Source: Sphingomonas sp. IC-56 (lineage in GTDB: Bacteria > Pseudomonadota > Alphaproteobacteria > Sphingomonadales > Sphingomonadaceae). Taken from it: a DNA stretch of 64,000 bases. Where the stretch lies: assembly GCF_021043375.1 (NCBI RefSeq), contig NZ_JAJNDV010000006.1, forward strand, positions 124,001 to 188,000. Direction: 5' to 3'. Below are positions 25,663 to 34,100 of the stretch, piece after piece (the stretch's first letter is position 1; each line of letters begins with the position of its first letter). Under the pieces are notes generated by a model, which was not told where the DNA came from, searched no databases, and was given only the letters and a program-made list of their open reading frames with translations. The position numbers and the translations under genes were made by a program.

Positions 25663-26865
25663 ATGCGCTATGCCACCAAATTGGCGGTGCGCCACTTGCT
25701 GTCCAGCCCCGGGCAGTCGGCGTTGCTTGCGGTGGGCGTGGCGCTGGGGGTGACGGTGTTCATCTTCATGAGCGCATTGATCGGCGGCCTTGCGACCCTG
25801 CTCACCCAGCGCACGGTGGGCAGCATCCCGCACATCACCATCGAGATGCGCGATCGTGACCCCCGCGTCCTGCCGGTGCCCGGTACCCAGCAGACGGTGG
25901 TCCAGAAGGACCTCAGCCGCCGCGAACAGATTGCCGTGTGGCAGCCCTTCGTGCCCGTGATCGAACAGACCCAGGGCGTCACCGGCGTGTCGCCGCAAAT
26001 CCGTGGGAGCGCATTCATCGAGCGCGGCCAGGCCGTCGCACCCGTGGGGGTGACGGGCGTCACCCCCGGCAAGCCGTCGGTGATTGCCGATATTGAAGCC
26101 GCGCTAGTCAGTGGCGAGGCGCAGTTGCCCGCCGACGGTATCCTGATCGGACGGACACTGGCCGAGGAGCTGGGCGTGCGCGTGGGTCAGGTGCTGCGGG
26201 TGGTGTCGGACCGTGGGCGCGAGCGCAGCTTCAGGATCGGTGGGATCTTTGCCCTGGGTATCGCCAGCGCGGACCGCCAGGCGGTCTACATGAACTTCAC
26301 CGCGGCACGCGCGCTGTTCGATCTGCCCACGGGCGTCTCGCGCATCGAAGTGAAGGTCGAGCCGGTCAACGACGCCCCCGCAATCGCCGAGACGCTGCGC
26401 CGGGCGACGGGGCTAAAGGTGACGCCTTGGACGCAGGAGAATGCACAACTCTTCGATGCGCTGGACGCGCAGGGGCGCACGGGCACGATCATCAAGGTCT
26501 TTGCCCTGATCACCATCATCGTCGGCATCTCCAGCGCGATGCTGCTCTCGATCGTGCGGCGGCGGGCCGAGATCGGCATCCTACGGGCGATGGGAGCGAG
26601 CAAAGGCCTGGTGACGACCGTCTTCGTGCTTGAGGGAACGCTGATCGGGGCCACCGGGGCGATCGGCGGTGCGCTGCTCGCCTGGGCCGCGCTGGCGCCG
26701 TTCCCGCCGGTCAGCGAGGTCGCACAGGGCGGGCTGCCGATCGATACCGGCCAGGGGCAGTTCCTGCTCGCCGTGCTGCTGACCACCGGCGCTGCGGCGC
26801 TCGCCTCGATCCTTCCGGCGCGGCGCGCGGCGGGGATCGATCCCGTGGAGGCGATCGGACAATGA
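25663..26865 (+). CDS. ABC transporter permease, FtsX/MacB type
   Basis: A 400-residue permease with the four-helix layout of the FtsX/MacB family: one N-terminal helix (about residues 14-38), a large periplasmic core domain (about 40-270) and three C-terminal helices (about 285-390). The VRRRAEIGILRAMGAS motif between the second and third helices is the typical coupling segment. Such mechanotransmission permeases export or extract lipids, peptides or small molecules together with an adaptor and ATPase, here the genes on either side. Its stop overlaps the ATPase start (ATGA). Confidence 0.9.
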   Translation: MRYATKLAVRHLLSSPGQSALLAVGVALGVTVFIFMSALIGGLATLLTQRTVGSIPHITIEMRDRDPRVLPVPGTQQTVVQKDLSRREQIAVWQPFVPVIEQTQGVTGVSPQIRGSAFIERGQAVAPVGVTGVTPGKPSVIADIEAALVSGEAQLPADGILIGRTLAEELGVRVGQVLRVVSDRGRERSFRIGGIFALGIASADRQAVYMNFTAARALFDLPTGVSRIEVKVEPVNDAPAIAETLRRATGLKVTPWTQENAQLFDALDAQGRTGTIIKVFALITIIVGISSAMLLSIVRRRAEIGILRAMGASKGLVTTVFVLEGTLIGATGAIGGALLAWAALAPFPPVSEVAQGGLPIDTGQGQFLLAVLLTTGAAALASILPARRAAGIDPVEAIGQ

Positions 26866-27542
26866 GCCAGGAAGCGCTCCTTACCGTCCGCAACTTGACC
26901 AAGACCTTTGGCGAAGGCGAGGCGAGCGCCACCGTACTCCACGGGATCGACCTGGACTTCCGGCCCGGCGAACTGGCCGCGCTGCTCGGGCCGTCGGGAT
27001 CGGGCAAGAGCACGTTGCTGACCATATTGGGCACCCTGCTGAAGCCCAGCGGCGGCACGCACGAGATGCTGGGCGTCGATCTTGCCGCGGCCAGCGACAC
27101 CGAGCGGACGCGCTTTCGCAACGAGCATATCGGCTTCGTCTTCCAGTTCCATCATCTGCTCCCCGACCTTACCGCGCTCGAGAATGTGATGATGCCCGCC
27201 GCCGCCAGTGCCGGGCGCGAGACTGGGGCGATGCGATCGCGTGCCGCCGAGCTGCTCGACGCGGTCGGTCTTGCGGACCGCAGGGGGTACCGCCCGGCGG
27301 CCATGTCGGGCGGGCAGCGCCAGCGCGTGGCGGTGGCGCGGGCGTTGATGAACCAGCCCGAGCTGGTCCTGGCCGACGAGCCGACCGGGAACCTGGACCG
27401 CCAGTCCGCCGACCAGGTGATGACCCTGATCAGCAGGATGAACGCGGAAACGGGGTGCTGCTTCCTGATCTCGACCCACGACGAACACATATCCGCGCGG
27501 TGCCGCCGCCAGGTGGAATTGCTCGACGGTCACCTGGTGTAG
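26862..27542 (+). CDS. ABC transporter ATP-binding protein (LolD/MacB type)
   Basis: A 226-residue ATPase with all nucleotide-binding motifs: Walker A GPSGSGKST (residues 43-51), Q-loop FVFQFHH (about 92-98), signature MSGGQRQRVA (148-157), Walker B LVLADEP (168-174) and the H-loop His in ISTHDEH. It drives the permease encoded directly upstream. It closely resembles LolD- and MacB-type ATPases, but the adaptor gene of this operon points to an efflux or export role rather than lipoprotein release. Confidence 0.93.
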   Translation: MSQEALLTVRNLTKTFGEGEASATVLHGIDLDFRPGELAALLGPSGSGKSTLLTILGTLLKPSGGTHEMLGVDLAAASDTERTRFRNEHIGFVFQFHHLLPDLTALENVMMPAAASAGRETGAMRSRAAELLDAVGLADRRGYRPAAMSGGQRQRVAVARALMNQPELVLADEPTGNLDRQSADQVMTLISRMNAETGCCFLISTHDEHISARCRRQVELLDGHLV

Positions 27543-27637
27543 CGAAGCAGCCCCGCAGCCGCCGGGTCACTCCGTACGATTCCTGACCCCCCGAGAGACG
27601 TCACCTTATCCTTCTATAACGGAAAGGAGGATATCCG

Positions 27638-27679
27638 ATGGCACTGCTCGCTTCCGAGCGGCGGCCGATCAGAGAGTGA
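27638..27679 (+). CDS. Possible 13-codon leader ORF
   Basis: A very strong Shine-Dalgarno (AAAGGAGGATATCCG) precedes an ATG that opens a 13-codon frame (MALLASERRPIRE) ending 15 nt before the next gene. It could be a leader peptide or a translational enhancer of the small membrane-protein/chemoreceptor pair. No homology can be judged at this length. Confidence 0.35.
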   Translation: MALLASERRPIRE

Positions 27680-27694
27680 TGGGTTCGACCGGGC

Positions 27695-28015
27695 ATGAAG
27701 CGTTACCTCCAAGACGGTCGCGTCGGGCGCTGGAGCGCAAAGCTCCACTTTGCGCTTCTCGCCATCGTTCCGTTCGCGCTGATCCTGCCCCCTGCCCAGG
27801 GAACCATGATGATCCTGCCCGTTGCCCCCGGGGCCGAGGCAGCCATCATCTGGGCAACCCGGTCGGGCGCGAGGCTGATCGGGCAAGGTCCGGTGCCGGG
27901 CAGCCTGGTGGTGGAAGCATCCTCGGCGTCCTTATGGGCCGCGGCGCTGCGCAACCGGGCGGTTATCGTACGAGCAGGGTTCGCCGGGTGCGGATCGAGT
28001 GGAGAGTTGAAATGA
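27695..28015 (+). CDS. Small hypothetical protein coupled to a chemoreceptor
   Basis: A 106-residue protein of unknown function. A hydrophobic stretch (about residues 18-35) could anchor or export it; the remainder is a small Ala/Val-rich domain with two Gly-rich turns and an AGFAGCG end. The codon pattern favours this frame over the chemoreceptor frame, which is also open here. Its stop overlaps the chemoreceptor ATG (ATGA), so the two are translated together, suggesting a role in the same sensory pathway. It has no domain I recognise. Confidence 0.6.
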   Translation: MKRYLQDGRVGRWSAKLHFALLAIVPFALILPPAQGTMMILPVAPGAEAAIIWATRSGARLIGQGPVPGSLVVEASSASLWAAALRNRAVIVRAGFAGCGSSGELK

Positions 28016-29589
28016 CGGCCATGAACTTGAACACGCTGCGCCTGATGGGTGTGCGGGTTCTTTCCGCAACCACGGCGCTGCTTGCGCTGATCACCGTCAT
28101 TGGCGGGGTTGTGACCGGCCACGACGGCGCGACGATCGCGGCTGCCCTGGCGATCGGCCTCACGATCTATCCCGTGCTGGCAGCCCTTGGCGGCCGCGTC
28201 GATCAGACCGCGCGCCTTTCGGTCGCAGCCAGCATCGTGGCGCTTCCCGCGCTCATGCTGTTCGTGTTCGAGGGCACGGCATGGCAGACGGACCTCCACC
28301 TGGTCTTCTTCGCCGCACTCGCGATGGTGACGATCCTGTGCGACTGGCGCGCCATTGCGCTCGCCACCGGGGTGGTCGCCGTGCACCATCTGACCGTCGG
28401 ACTAGCGATGCCGAACTGGGTGTTCCTGAACGGCGGCTCGTTCGGGCGCATCCTCATGCATGCGGTCATTCTCCTCGCAGAGGCCGGCACGCTCGCCTGG
28501 ATCGCGCAAGGCGTGGTGTCCCTGATCGCCACCATGGAAGCGGGCGAGCGCCAGCGCGTGGCGCTTCAGGCCGAAACCGATGCGGAACGCACGCGGACCA
28601 CCGAAGAGCTCAAGACCGTGATCGCCAACCTGGAATGCGGCCTCACCCGGCTAGCCGAGGGCGATCTGACGCGGCCGATCGATGTTGCCTTTCCTCCGGC
28701 CTTTGAGAAGCTGCGCAGCGACTTCAATGGCGCGGTCACGTCGCTTTCCGACCTGATCCGCATGCTCACGCACACTGCCGCGACGATCGATGCGGGCTCA
28801 CGCGAGATCGCCCAGGCGTCCGAGGACCTGGCCCGCCGTACTGAGGCGAATGCGAGCGACCTCCAAATGAGCACGGCGGCGATCGGCGAGATGGACGGCC
28901 GGCTGCGCAAGGGCGCCAGCGCCGCGGAAGCCACCGTGCAGCGCGCCGACCGGACGCTCACCATGGTCGGCAATGGCCGCTCGATCGCGAGCGGCGCCGC
29001 CCGCGCGATGAGCAGCGTGTCGGACAGCGCCAAGAAGATCGACGACGTGATCGAGGGGCTAGACAAGATCGCCTTCCAGACGCGCGTGCTTGCCATGAAT
29101 GCAGCGGTTGAATCAGGCCGCGCCGGAGAGGCTGGGCGCGGCTTTGCCGTCGTCGCGGATCTGGTGGCTTCGCTGGCGATGCGCGCCGAGGAAGAAGCGC
29201 AGCGCGCCCGCGAACAACTGACCACCACCCAGAGCGAGATCGCGGTTGCGGTGGAGATGGTCGGCAAGGTCGACGGCGCGCTGGCCGAGATCGACACCGA
29301 CGTGACAGAGGTTCACGCCTTGCTGCGCAACATCGCGAGCGACAACAAGGGTCAGGCCTCGGCGATCACCGAGATCAGTACCGCCATCAATTCTATGGAC
29401 CGCGCGACCCAGCAGAATGCCGCCATGGTCGAGGAAACCTCCGCCGCTGCCCGCAACCTGGCGCACCAGGTGAGCGAGCTGACCGTGCAGGCGCGCCAGT
29501 TTGCGGTAGAAGAAGAAGCTTCTCGCCTGGCTTCCACCAAGGGGCGGCGACGCGAGCGGTTTGCAGCGGACGCGTTCGCAATCGCCTAA
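28012..29589 (+). CDS. Methyl-accepting chemotaxis-type receptor with 6-helix membrane sensor
   Basis: A 525-residue receptor. I chose ATG 28012 (GGAGAG Shine-Dalgarno) because upstream codons in this frame are a shadow of the preceding gene. About six transmembrane helices (residues 12-180) replace a periplasmic sensor domain, then a HAMP-like region (about 200-265) and a cytoplasmic signalling coiled coil follow. The hairpin tip reads IAFQTRVLAMNAAVE...GRGFAVVADLVASLA, deviating from the usual QTN and DEV/GEV residues. There is no C-terminal methyltransferase-binding pentapeptide. No che or flagellar genes are in the window, so output is unknown. Confidence 0.87.
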   Translation: MTAMNLNTLRLMGVRVLSATTALLALITVIGGVVTGHDGATIAAALAIGLTIYPVLAALGGRVDQTARLSVAASIVALPALMLFVFEGTAWQTDLHLVFFAALAMVTILCDWRAIALATGVVAVHHLTVGLAMPNWVFLNGGSFGRILMHAVILLAEAGTLAWIAQGVVSLIATMEAGERQRVALQAETDAERTRTTEELKTVIANLECGLTRLAEGDLTRPIDVAFPPAFEKLRSDFNGAVTSLSDLIRMLTHTAATIDAGSREIAQASEDLARRTEANASDLQMSTAAIGEMDGRLRKGASAAEATVQRADRTLTMVGNGRSIASGAARAMSSVSDSAKKIDDVIEGLDKIAFQTRVLAMNAAVESGRAGEAGRGFAVVADLVASLAMRAEEEAQRAREQLTTTQSEIAVAVEMVGKVDGALAEIDTDVTEVHALLRNIASDNKGQASAITEISTAINSMDRATQQNAAMVEETSAAARNLAHQVSELTVQARQFAVEEEASRLASTKGRRRERFAADAFAIA

Positions 29590-30040
29590 TTCGAGCACTG
29601 GCTTGGCCGGAGGTCTGATTCTCCTGTCACTCGGCCACTTGCTTGCACCCGTTACCGTAGATGCTGACCACCACTATTTCGCTCAAGTGGGCGACTATGC
29701 CGCACTCGGCTGCGCTTAGCGCTCCCTTCCGAGCCTAGCGTCGGGCTCGCTGCACTCGCACCACCCTAGCCCCCTCCCTTGCAGGGAGGGGTGCTCCAAG
29801 GGGTGACGGTCGATACGACCTCCTTCTGCTTTCAGAACCAATATCTTCACAGCCGCGGTCCGTTGGGCCGCGGTTGAGGGCCGTCACGCCAGCGTGAAAC
29901 GACAGTCCTCCGATCGTGAAAGCAAATAGGCATCACACTGGGCGCAATATCGGCGATGCAGCTTCTTCGCCTGATCTAAAAATCTGAGTGAAGATCCTCC
30001 CCATCCCGGGGTTGGACCTCAGTTTTTTGCGAGTGAAAGC
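29590..30040. other. 451-nt non-coding gap with repeat element and hairpins
   Basis: No convincing gene is present. The gap holds a composite repeat (29726-29791) also found near 14881-15007, a stem-loop of CCGCGG arms at 29853-29873, and a small TCACGC/GCGTGA hairpin at 29884-29897. The promoter of the second chemoreceptor should lie in the AT-richer stretch after 29900, but I cannot pick a clear -35/-10 pair. Confidence 0.6.
29726..29791 (+). repeat. Composite intergenic repeat, second copy
   Basis: CTTCCGAGC at 29726, a 21-nt block at 29743-29763, and a perfect 9-bp hairpin at 29771-29791. The same parts occur at 14881, 14898-14918 (20 of 21 identical, same 17-nt offset) and 14987-15007 (identical hairpin). 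It is a dispersed repeat of unknown function. Confidence 0.7.
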
Positions 30041-31366
30041 ATGTCCTGGTTCGTGGCTGACGCGCCGATCCGATTGAAGCTGCTGATCGCGTTCGGCATC
30101 CTGTTCGCGCTGGTTGCGGTGCAGCCAGTCGCGGCCTGGTTAATCGCACCCTCGAGCGTGCAATGGCTGGGCTTCGGCGCCGCGGGTGTTGCCGCGGTGC
30201 TGGGCTTCATGTTCCGCCGCGCAATCGCCGACCCGTATGTCAGCACCGTGCTGCGCATGGAGGCACTGGCCGCCGGTGACCTCGACAGCCCGATCGCTCA
30301 TACCGAGCATAGCGACTGTGTCGGCCGCATGACCAAGGCGATGTTCGCCTTCCGCGATGCCGCCAAGGTGCAGATCGCCCTCAACGCCGAAGCGCAGAAG
30401 CATGGCGCGCTGGTCTGCGGCATGGGCGCCAACCTGAAGGAGCTCGCAGCCGGCAACCTGACCGCGGAGATCACGGCGGAGTACCCGGCCGAGTATGCCG
30501 AGCTGAAGCTGAACTTCAACGAAGCGGTGTCGAGCCTGCGCACCCTCATCGGTTCGGTGACGGCAAGCGCGGGAACGATCCGCAACGGCTCGAGCGAGAT
30601 CGCGCAAGCGTCGGAATCGCTTGCCCGGCGCACCGAAGCCAATGCCGCGAGCCTTGAGCAGACCTCCGCCGCGATCGCCCAGATCGACGGGCGGCTGAAG
30701 ACCACCGCCGCCGCCGCAACCCGTACCGTCGAGCGCGCAGATGGTGCCATCACTTCAGTGGGTGCCGGCCGCACCGTCACTGCCGAGGCGGTCCAGGCGA
30801 TGCACCGCGTCAGCGAAAGCGCCAAGGGCATCGACAGCGTGATCGAGGGGCTCGACAAGATCGCCTTCCAGACCCGCGTTCTCGCGATGAACGCGGCGGT
30901 GGAGGCTGGGCGCGCCGGTGAGGCGGGCCGGGGCTTCGCGGTCGTCGCCGACCTCGTCTCTGCCCTCGCGATGCGCGCCGAGGAAGAGGCCAAGCGCGCG
31001 CGGGACCAGCTCACCGTCACCCAAAGCGAAGTCGTGACCGCCGTCGGCATGGTCGAAAAGGTGGACGGCGCGCTCGCCGCCATTTCGAGCGACGTGGACG
31101 AAGTCCATGCGCTGCTCAGCACCATGGCTACCGACAACCGGGCGCAGGCGCTTGCGATCAGCCAGGTCAGCCAAGCCGTTTCGACCATGGATCATTCGAC
31201 CCAACAGAACGCGGCGATGGTCGAGGAAACGTCAGCCGCGGCGCGCAACCTAGACGCTGAGATTGCGACGCTTACCCGCCAGTCGCAGCGCTTCAGAACC
31301 GGCGGCGATCACGCGCCTGCCTGGCAGGCGCGTCCCGCTCCGACGCGGGCCTACGCCCTCCACTGA
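30041..31366 (+). CDS. Methyl-accepting chemotaxis-type receptor without periplasmic domain
   Basis: A 441-residue receptor paralogous to the one at 28012-29589 across the signalling region. Two transmembrane helices (about residues 12-32 and 40-60) with almost no loop between them leave no room for a periplasmic sensor. HAMP-like units follow (MEALAAGDLDSPI at about 72 and LKELAAGNLTAEI at about 132), then the coiled-coil signalling domain with the same unusual tip (IAFQTRVLAMNAAVEAGRAGEAGRGFAVVADLVSALA, split here only for description). It likely senses a membrane or cytoplasmic cue. The C-terminus has no CheR pentapeptide. Confidence 0.87.
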   Translation: MSWFVADAPIRLKLLIAFGILFALVAVQPVAAWLIAPSSVQWLGFGAAGVAAVLGFMFRRAIADPYVSTVLRMEALAAGDLDSPIAHTEHSDCVGRMTKAMFAFRDAAKVQIALNAEAQKHGALVCGMGANLKELAAGNLTAEITAEYPAEYAELKLNFNEAVSSLRTLIGSVTASAGTIRNGSSEIAQASESLARRTEANAASLEQTSAAIAQIDGRLKTTAAAATRTVERADGAITSVGAGRTVTAEAVQAMHRVSESAKGIDSVIEGLDKIAFQTRVLAMNAAVEAGRAGEAGRGFAVVADLVSALAMRAEEEAKRARDQLTVTQSEVVTAVGMVEKVDGALAAISSDVDEVHALLSTMATDNRAQALAISQVSQAVSTMDHSTQQNAAMVEETSAAARNLDAEIATLTRQSQRFRTGGDHAPAWQARPAPTRAYALH

Positions 31367-31393
31367 TCCCCAACTCTCGGCTCGAAAATGCCC

Positions 31394-31417
31394 CGTGTGA
31401 AGCTTCCGCTTCACACG
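31394..31417. terminator. Perfect 10-bp hairpin between chemoreceptor and DUF11 genes
   Basis: CGTGTGAAGC (31394-31403) and GCTTCACACG (31408-31417) form a perfect stem with a TTCC loop, 27 nt after the chemoreceptor stop. No T-run follows on the plus strand. It could be a terminator or a processing site before the surface-protein operon. Confidence 0.4.
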
Positions 31418-31452
31418 AATGGCCCCCCGCGTCCCAACCACAGGCTTGCTTC

Positions 31453-32421
31453 ATGATCTCCAACGCACGGACTTCGCAGCGCACTCGTAGCAGCTGCCCG
31501 CTGCTGCGCGCCGCCGTTTGCGCCGTGCTGGCGGGAGCCCCCCCCGCGCTCGCCCAGCAGCGGGCGGGCACGCCCATCGTCAACGTCGCGGTCGCCGACG
31601 CGATCATGGACAGCGGTCCGGCACGGATTGCTTCCAACGCCGCAACGCTGCGGATCGACGAACTGCTCGGCATCACCCTGCTGGCATCGACGAACGCGAT
31701 CGCGGTTGAAGGTGCCGGTTTTGCAGCACCCTTCGTCATCACCAACGCTGGCAATGGCGTTGAGCGCTTCGTACTTGCCGCCACGCTTGAGGGCGTTGCG
31801 GGCACCGTGGTCGGCTTCGCGATCGATGGCAACGGCAACGGCGTGTTCGACGCTGGCGAGACGGTGCTCGGCACCGCCCTCACGCCGGTCCTTGCGCCGG
31901 GCGAAGCGATCCGGCTGCTCGCCGTGCTGGCGCCGCTGCAGAGCGTGCCGGCGAACGCTGCGCTCAGCATCTTCTCACGCGCGCAGACCGGATCGGGCGC
32001 CCCCGGCACCATCTATCCCGGACGCGGCGACGGCAGCACCGATGCGATAGTCGGCCCAACGACGGCCGAGGCGACGATCCGGTTCGCGCTGGCGCGCGGC
32101 GCCTCGCCTGAAGCGACGCTGGTCAAGTCGCAGACGCTGGAGTCGACGGGCGCGACCACGGGCATGCGCGGCTCGATCATCACCTATTCGCTCGCCGCCA
32201 AGTTCAACGGCGGCGGCACTGCCCGCGGTGCTTCGGTTGTGGATCCGATCCCGGCCGGCACTGCCTTTGTTCCCGGCAGCCTGACCCTTGATGGCGCCGC
32301 GCTCAGCGACGCGTCTGACGGCGACGCCGGCAGCTTCGACGGCACGCGGATTGCCGTCGCCCTTGGCGACATCGCCACCCCGCAGACCCGCACCATCCAA
32401 TTCAAGGTCACGATCCAGTGA
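31453..32421 (+). CDS. Secreted DUF11-like beta-sandwich protein
   Basis: A 322-residue secreted protein (signal peptide to ALAQQ, about residue 35). An N-terminal module has the pattern Asn-x-Ala ... Gly ... Ala-Ser-Asn-x-Ala-Thr-Leu shared with two other proteins of this cluster. The middle carries an EF-like, calcium-loop-type DGNGNGVFDAGE (about 136-147). The C-terminal part (from about residue 215: LVKSQTLESTGATTGMRGSIITYSL ... PAGTAFVPGSLTLDG) is a DUF11-type beta-sandwich as in surface and fibrous proteins. The next gene follows closely. The molecular role is unknown; surface structure is inferred. Confidence 0.72.
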   Translation: MISNARTSQRTRSSCPLLRAAVCAVLAGAPPALAQQRAGTPIVNVAVADAIMDSGPARIASNAATLRIDELLGITLLASTNAIAVEGAGFAAPFVITNAGNGVERFVLAATLEGVAGTVVGFAIDGNGNGVFDAGETVLGTALTPVLAPGEAIRLLAVLAPLQSVPANAALSIFSRAQTGSGAPGTIYPGRGDGSTDAIVGPTTAEATIRFALARGASPEATLVKSQTLESTGATTGMRGSIITYSLAAKFNGGGTARGASVVDPIPAGTAFVPGSLTLDGAALSDASDGDAGSFDGTRIAVALGDIATPQTRTIQFKVTIQ

Positions 32422-32432
32422 GGAGTAGTTCC

Positions 32433-32891
32433 ATGCGCATGTCCCTGTTGCTTGTCGGCTTGGTCGCCGCGGCCCCGGCTATCGCCGGTCCGGTCGAAAT
32501 TCAGTCCACGGTGCTCGCCGAAAAGCGCGCCGCCGCCGCTGACGGCACCACACGCGTCAGCCTCGTCCCCGCCGGCCGCGTCACGCCGGGCGACCGGGTC
32601 GTTTATCAGATCGAATACCGCAACAACGGCAAGCAAGCCGCTGGCGGTCTCGTGATCGCCAATCCGGTTCCGGCGGCGATGCAATATGTCAGCCCGGCCG
32701 AGGGTTCCCTCGCGCCGGAACTGTCCGTCGACGGCACCACCTTTGGTCCGCTCTCGACGCTCAAGGTCCGCGATCGCGGTGCGGTTCGTCCCGCCGTTGC
32801 CGCTGATGTCCGCGTGGTCCGCTGGCGCATCGCCCAGCCGGTCGCGCCCGGTGCCCGGGGGTCGGTCGCCTTCCGCGCCGTCCTCAAGTGA
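32433..32891 (+). CDS. Small secreted DUF11-like protein
   Basis: A 152-residue secreted protein. ATG 32433 is preferred over an in-frame GTG at 32418 because an AGGAG Shine-Dalgarno lies 7 nt upstream and a signal peptide (to AIAG, about residue 19) starts directly. The mature part is one DUF11-type beta-sandwich (VTPGDRVVYQIEYRNNG at about 47, then NPVPAAMQYVSPAEGS). Single-domain size suggests a subunit or cap in a surface assembly formed with the neighbouring larger proteins. Function unknown. Confidence 0.72.
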   Translation: MRMSLLLVGLVAAAPAIAGPVEIQSTVLAEKRAAAADGTTRVSLVPAGRVTPGDRVVYQIEYRNNGKQAAGGLVIANPVPAAMQYVSPAEGSLAPELSVDGTTFGPLSTLKVRDRGAVRPAVAADVRVVRWRIAQPVAPGARGSVAFRAVLK

Positions 32892-32927
32892 TTTCCCTAA
32901 CCAGCAACGAAGAAAGTCCCGTTCGTC

Positions 32928-34025
32928 ATGTATAAGCCTAACTTGCGCACCACCCTGCTCGGCGGCGTCGTATTTGCCGCCAGCATCACCGCCAATGCCG
33001 CTCAGGCACAGCAGACCGCCGCCGGCACTAGCGTCAACAACCAGGCGACTGTCACTTACGAAGTCGGCGGCGCATCGGCATCGGTGTCGTCGAACGTCGC
33101 CAGCTTCGTGGTCGATAAGAAGGTCAACTTGACCGTGGCCGAAGTCGGCGGCGCGCCGACGCAGACGTCGATCAACGCCAGCGATCAGGTGACGACCTTC
33201 ACCGTCACCAACCTCACCAACGCGGTGCAGGATTTCCGTCTTCAGGCGGACCAGCAGCTCGTGTCGATTCCCCTGCTCGGCACCGATAATTTCGACATGA
33301 ACAACCTGCGGGCGTTCGTCGACAGCAACGGCAACGGCACCTATGAAGCCGGCGTCGACACTGCGACCTTCATCGACGAACTCGCGCCCGAAGGCGTGGT
33401 CACCGTCTTCATCGTTGGCGACACGCCCAACCAGCCGGGTGCGGACACCGCCATCGTCTCGCTGAACGCCATCGTCGCCACCGGCGGCAATCGCGGCACG
33501 CTCGGCGCCGATGTGACAGCCAGTTCCACGCTGGTCGCTGACTCGCCCACCACGGTGGAAACGGTGTTCGCCGACGACACGGGCCTGCTCGACAGCCTGC
33601 GCAACGGCCAGCAGCGCGCGTTCGACTCGTTCCGGATTTCCACTGCCGTCATGTCGCTGGTGAAGAGCGCGACTACGATCAGCGATCCAGTCAACCTGCT
33701 GGTCAACCCGCATCCGATCCCCGGCGCAGTGATCGAGTACTGCATGCGCGTGAACAACGCCGGTCCAGGCGCCGCCAGCAATATCGCACTGGCCGACGCT
33801 GTCCCGGCCAACAGCACGTTCGTGCCCGGCTCGATCGCCGTCGGCACATCGGGCTTGCTCGGCGCCTGCATTCTGCTCGGCACCTCGGAAGACGACAACA
33901 ACACCGGCGCTGACGAGACCGACCTTTATGGCGGTTCGTTCGACGGCACGACCGTGCGGGCGATGCTGCCGACGGTGGCAGCGGGCACGTCCATGTCGGT
34001 CGCGTTCCGCGTGACCGTCAACTAA
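32928..34025 (+). CDS. Secreted DUF11-like protein with calcium-loop-type motif
   Basis: A 365-residue secreted protein (signal peptide to AQAQQ, about residue 26). It starts with the same module as the 31453 gene (NNQATVTYEVGG ... SSNVASFVVDKK), carries VDSNGNGTYEAGVD (about 126-139), a calcium-loop-like acidic Gly motif, and ends with a DUF11-type domain (VIEYCMRVNNAGPGAASNIALADAVPANSTFVPGS, described in parts) containing two cysteines. Clearly related to the 31453 product. Probable role: structural component of the same surface assembly; no enzyme motif seen. Confidence 0.72.
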   Translation: MYKPNLRTTLLGGVVFAASITANAAQAQQTAAGTSVNNQATVTYEVGGASASVSSNVASFVVDKKVNLTVAEVGGAPTQTSINASDQVTTFTVTNLTNAVQDFRLQADQQLVSIPLLGTDNFDMNNLRAFVDSNGNGTYEAGVDTATFIDELAPEGVVTVFIVGDTPNQPGADTAIVSLNAIVATGGNRGTLGADVTASSTLVADSPTTVETVFADDTGLLDSLRNGQQRAFDSFRISTAVMSLVKSATTISDPVNLLVNPHPIPGAVIEYCMRVNNAGPGAASNIALADAVPANSTFVPGSIAVGTSGLLGACILLGTSEDDNNTGADETDLYGGSFDGTTVRAMLPTVAAGTSMSVAFRVTVN

Positions 34026-34058
34026 GCGCCCGCGTCTTTCAACTACCCCCCTCCACCA

Positions 34059-34087
34059 CCGGCACGCAGGAAACCCCTGCGTGCCGG
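34059..34087 (+). terminator. Perfect 12-bp hairpin just before the giant gene
   Basis: CCGGCACGCAGG (34059-34070) and CCTGCGTGCCGG (34076-34087) form a perfect 12-bp stem with an AAACC loop. It ends one base before the in-frame ATG at 34089, which would be occluded, and 13 nt before ATG 34101. It may attenuate transcription or translation of the giant gene relative to the three small genes upstream. Confidence 0.55.
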
Positions 34088-34100
34088 AATGGGAACCTGC

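Noticed and set aside
27679..28011. Extended start for the first chemoreceptor
   Set aside because: The upstream codons in this frame are Pro/Arg/Gly-rich and overlap the 106-residue ORF, whose composition is protein-like; ATG 28012 has its own GGAGAG.
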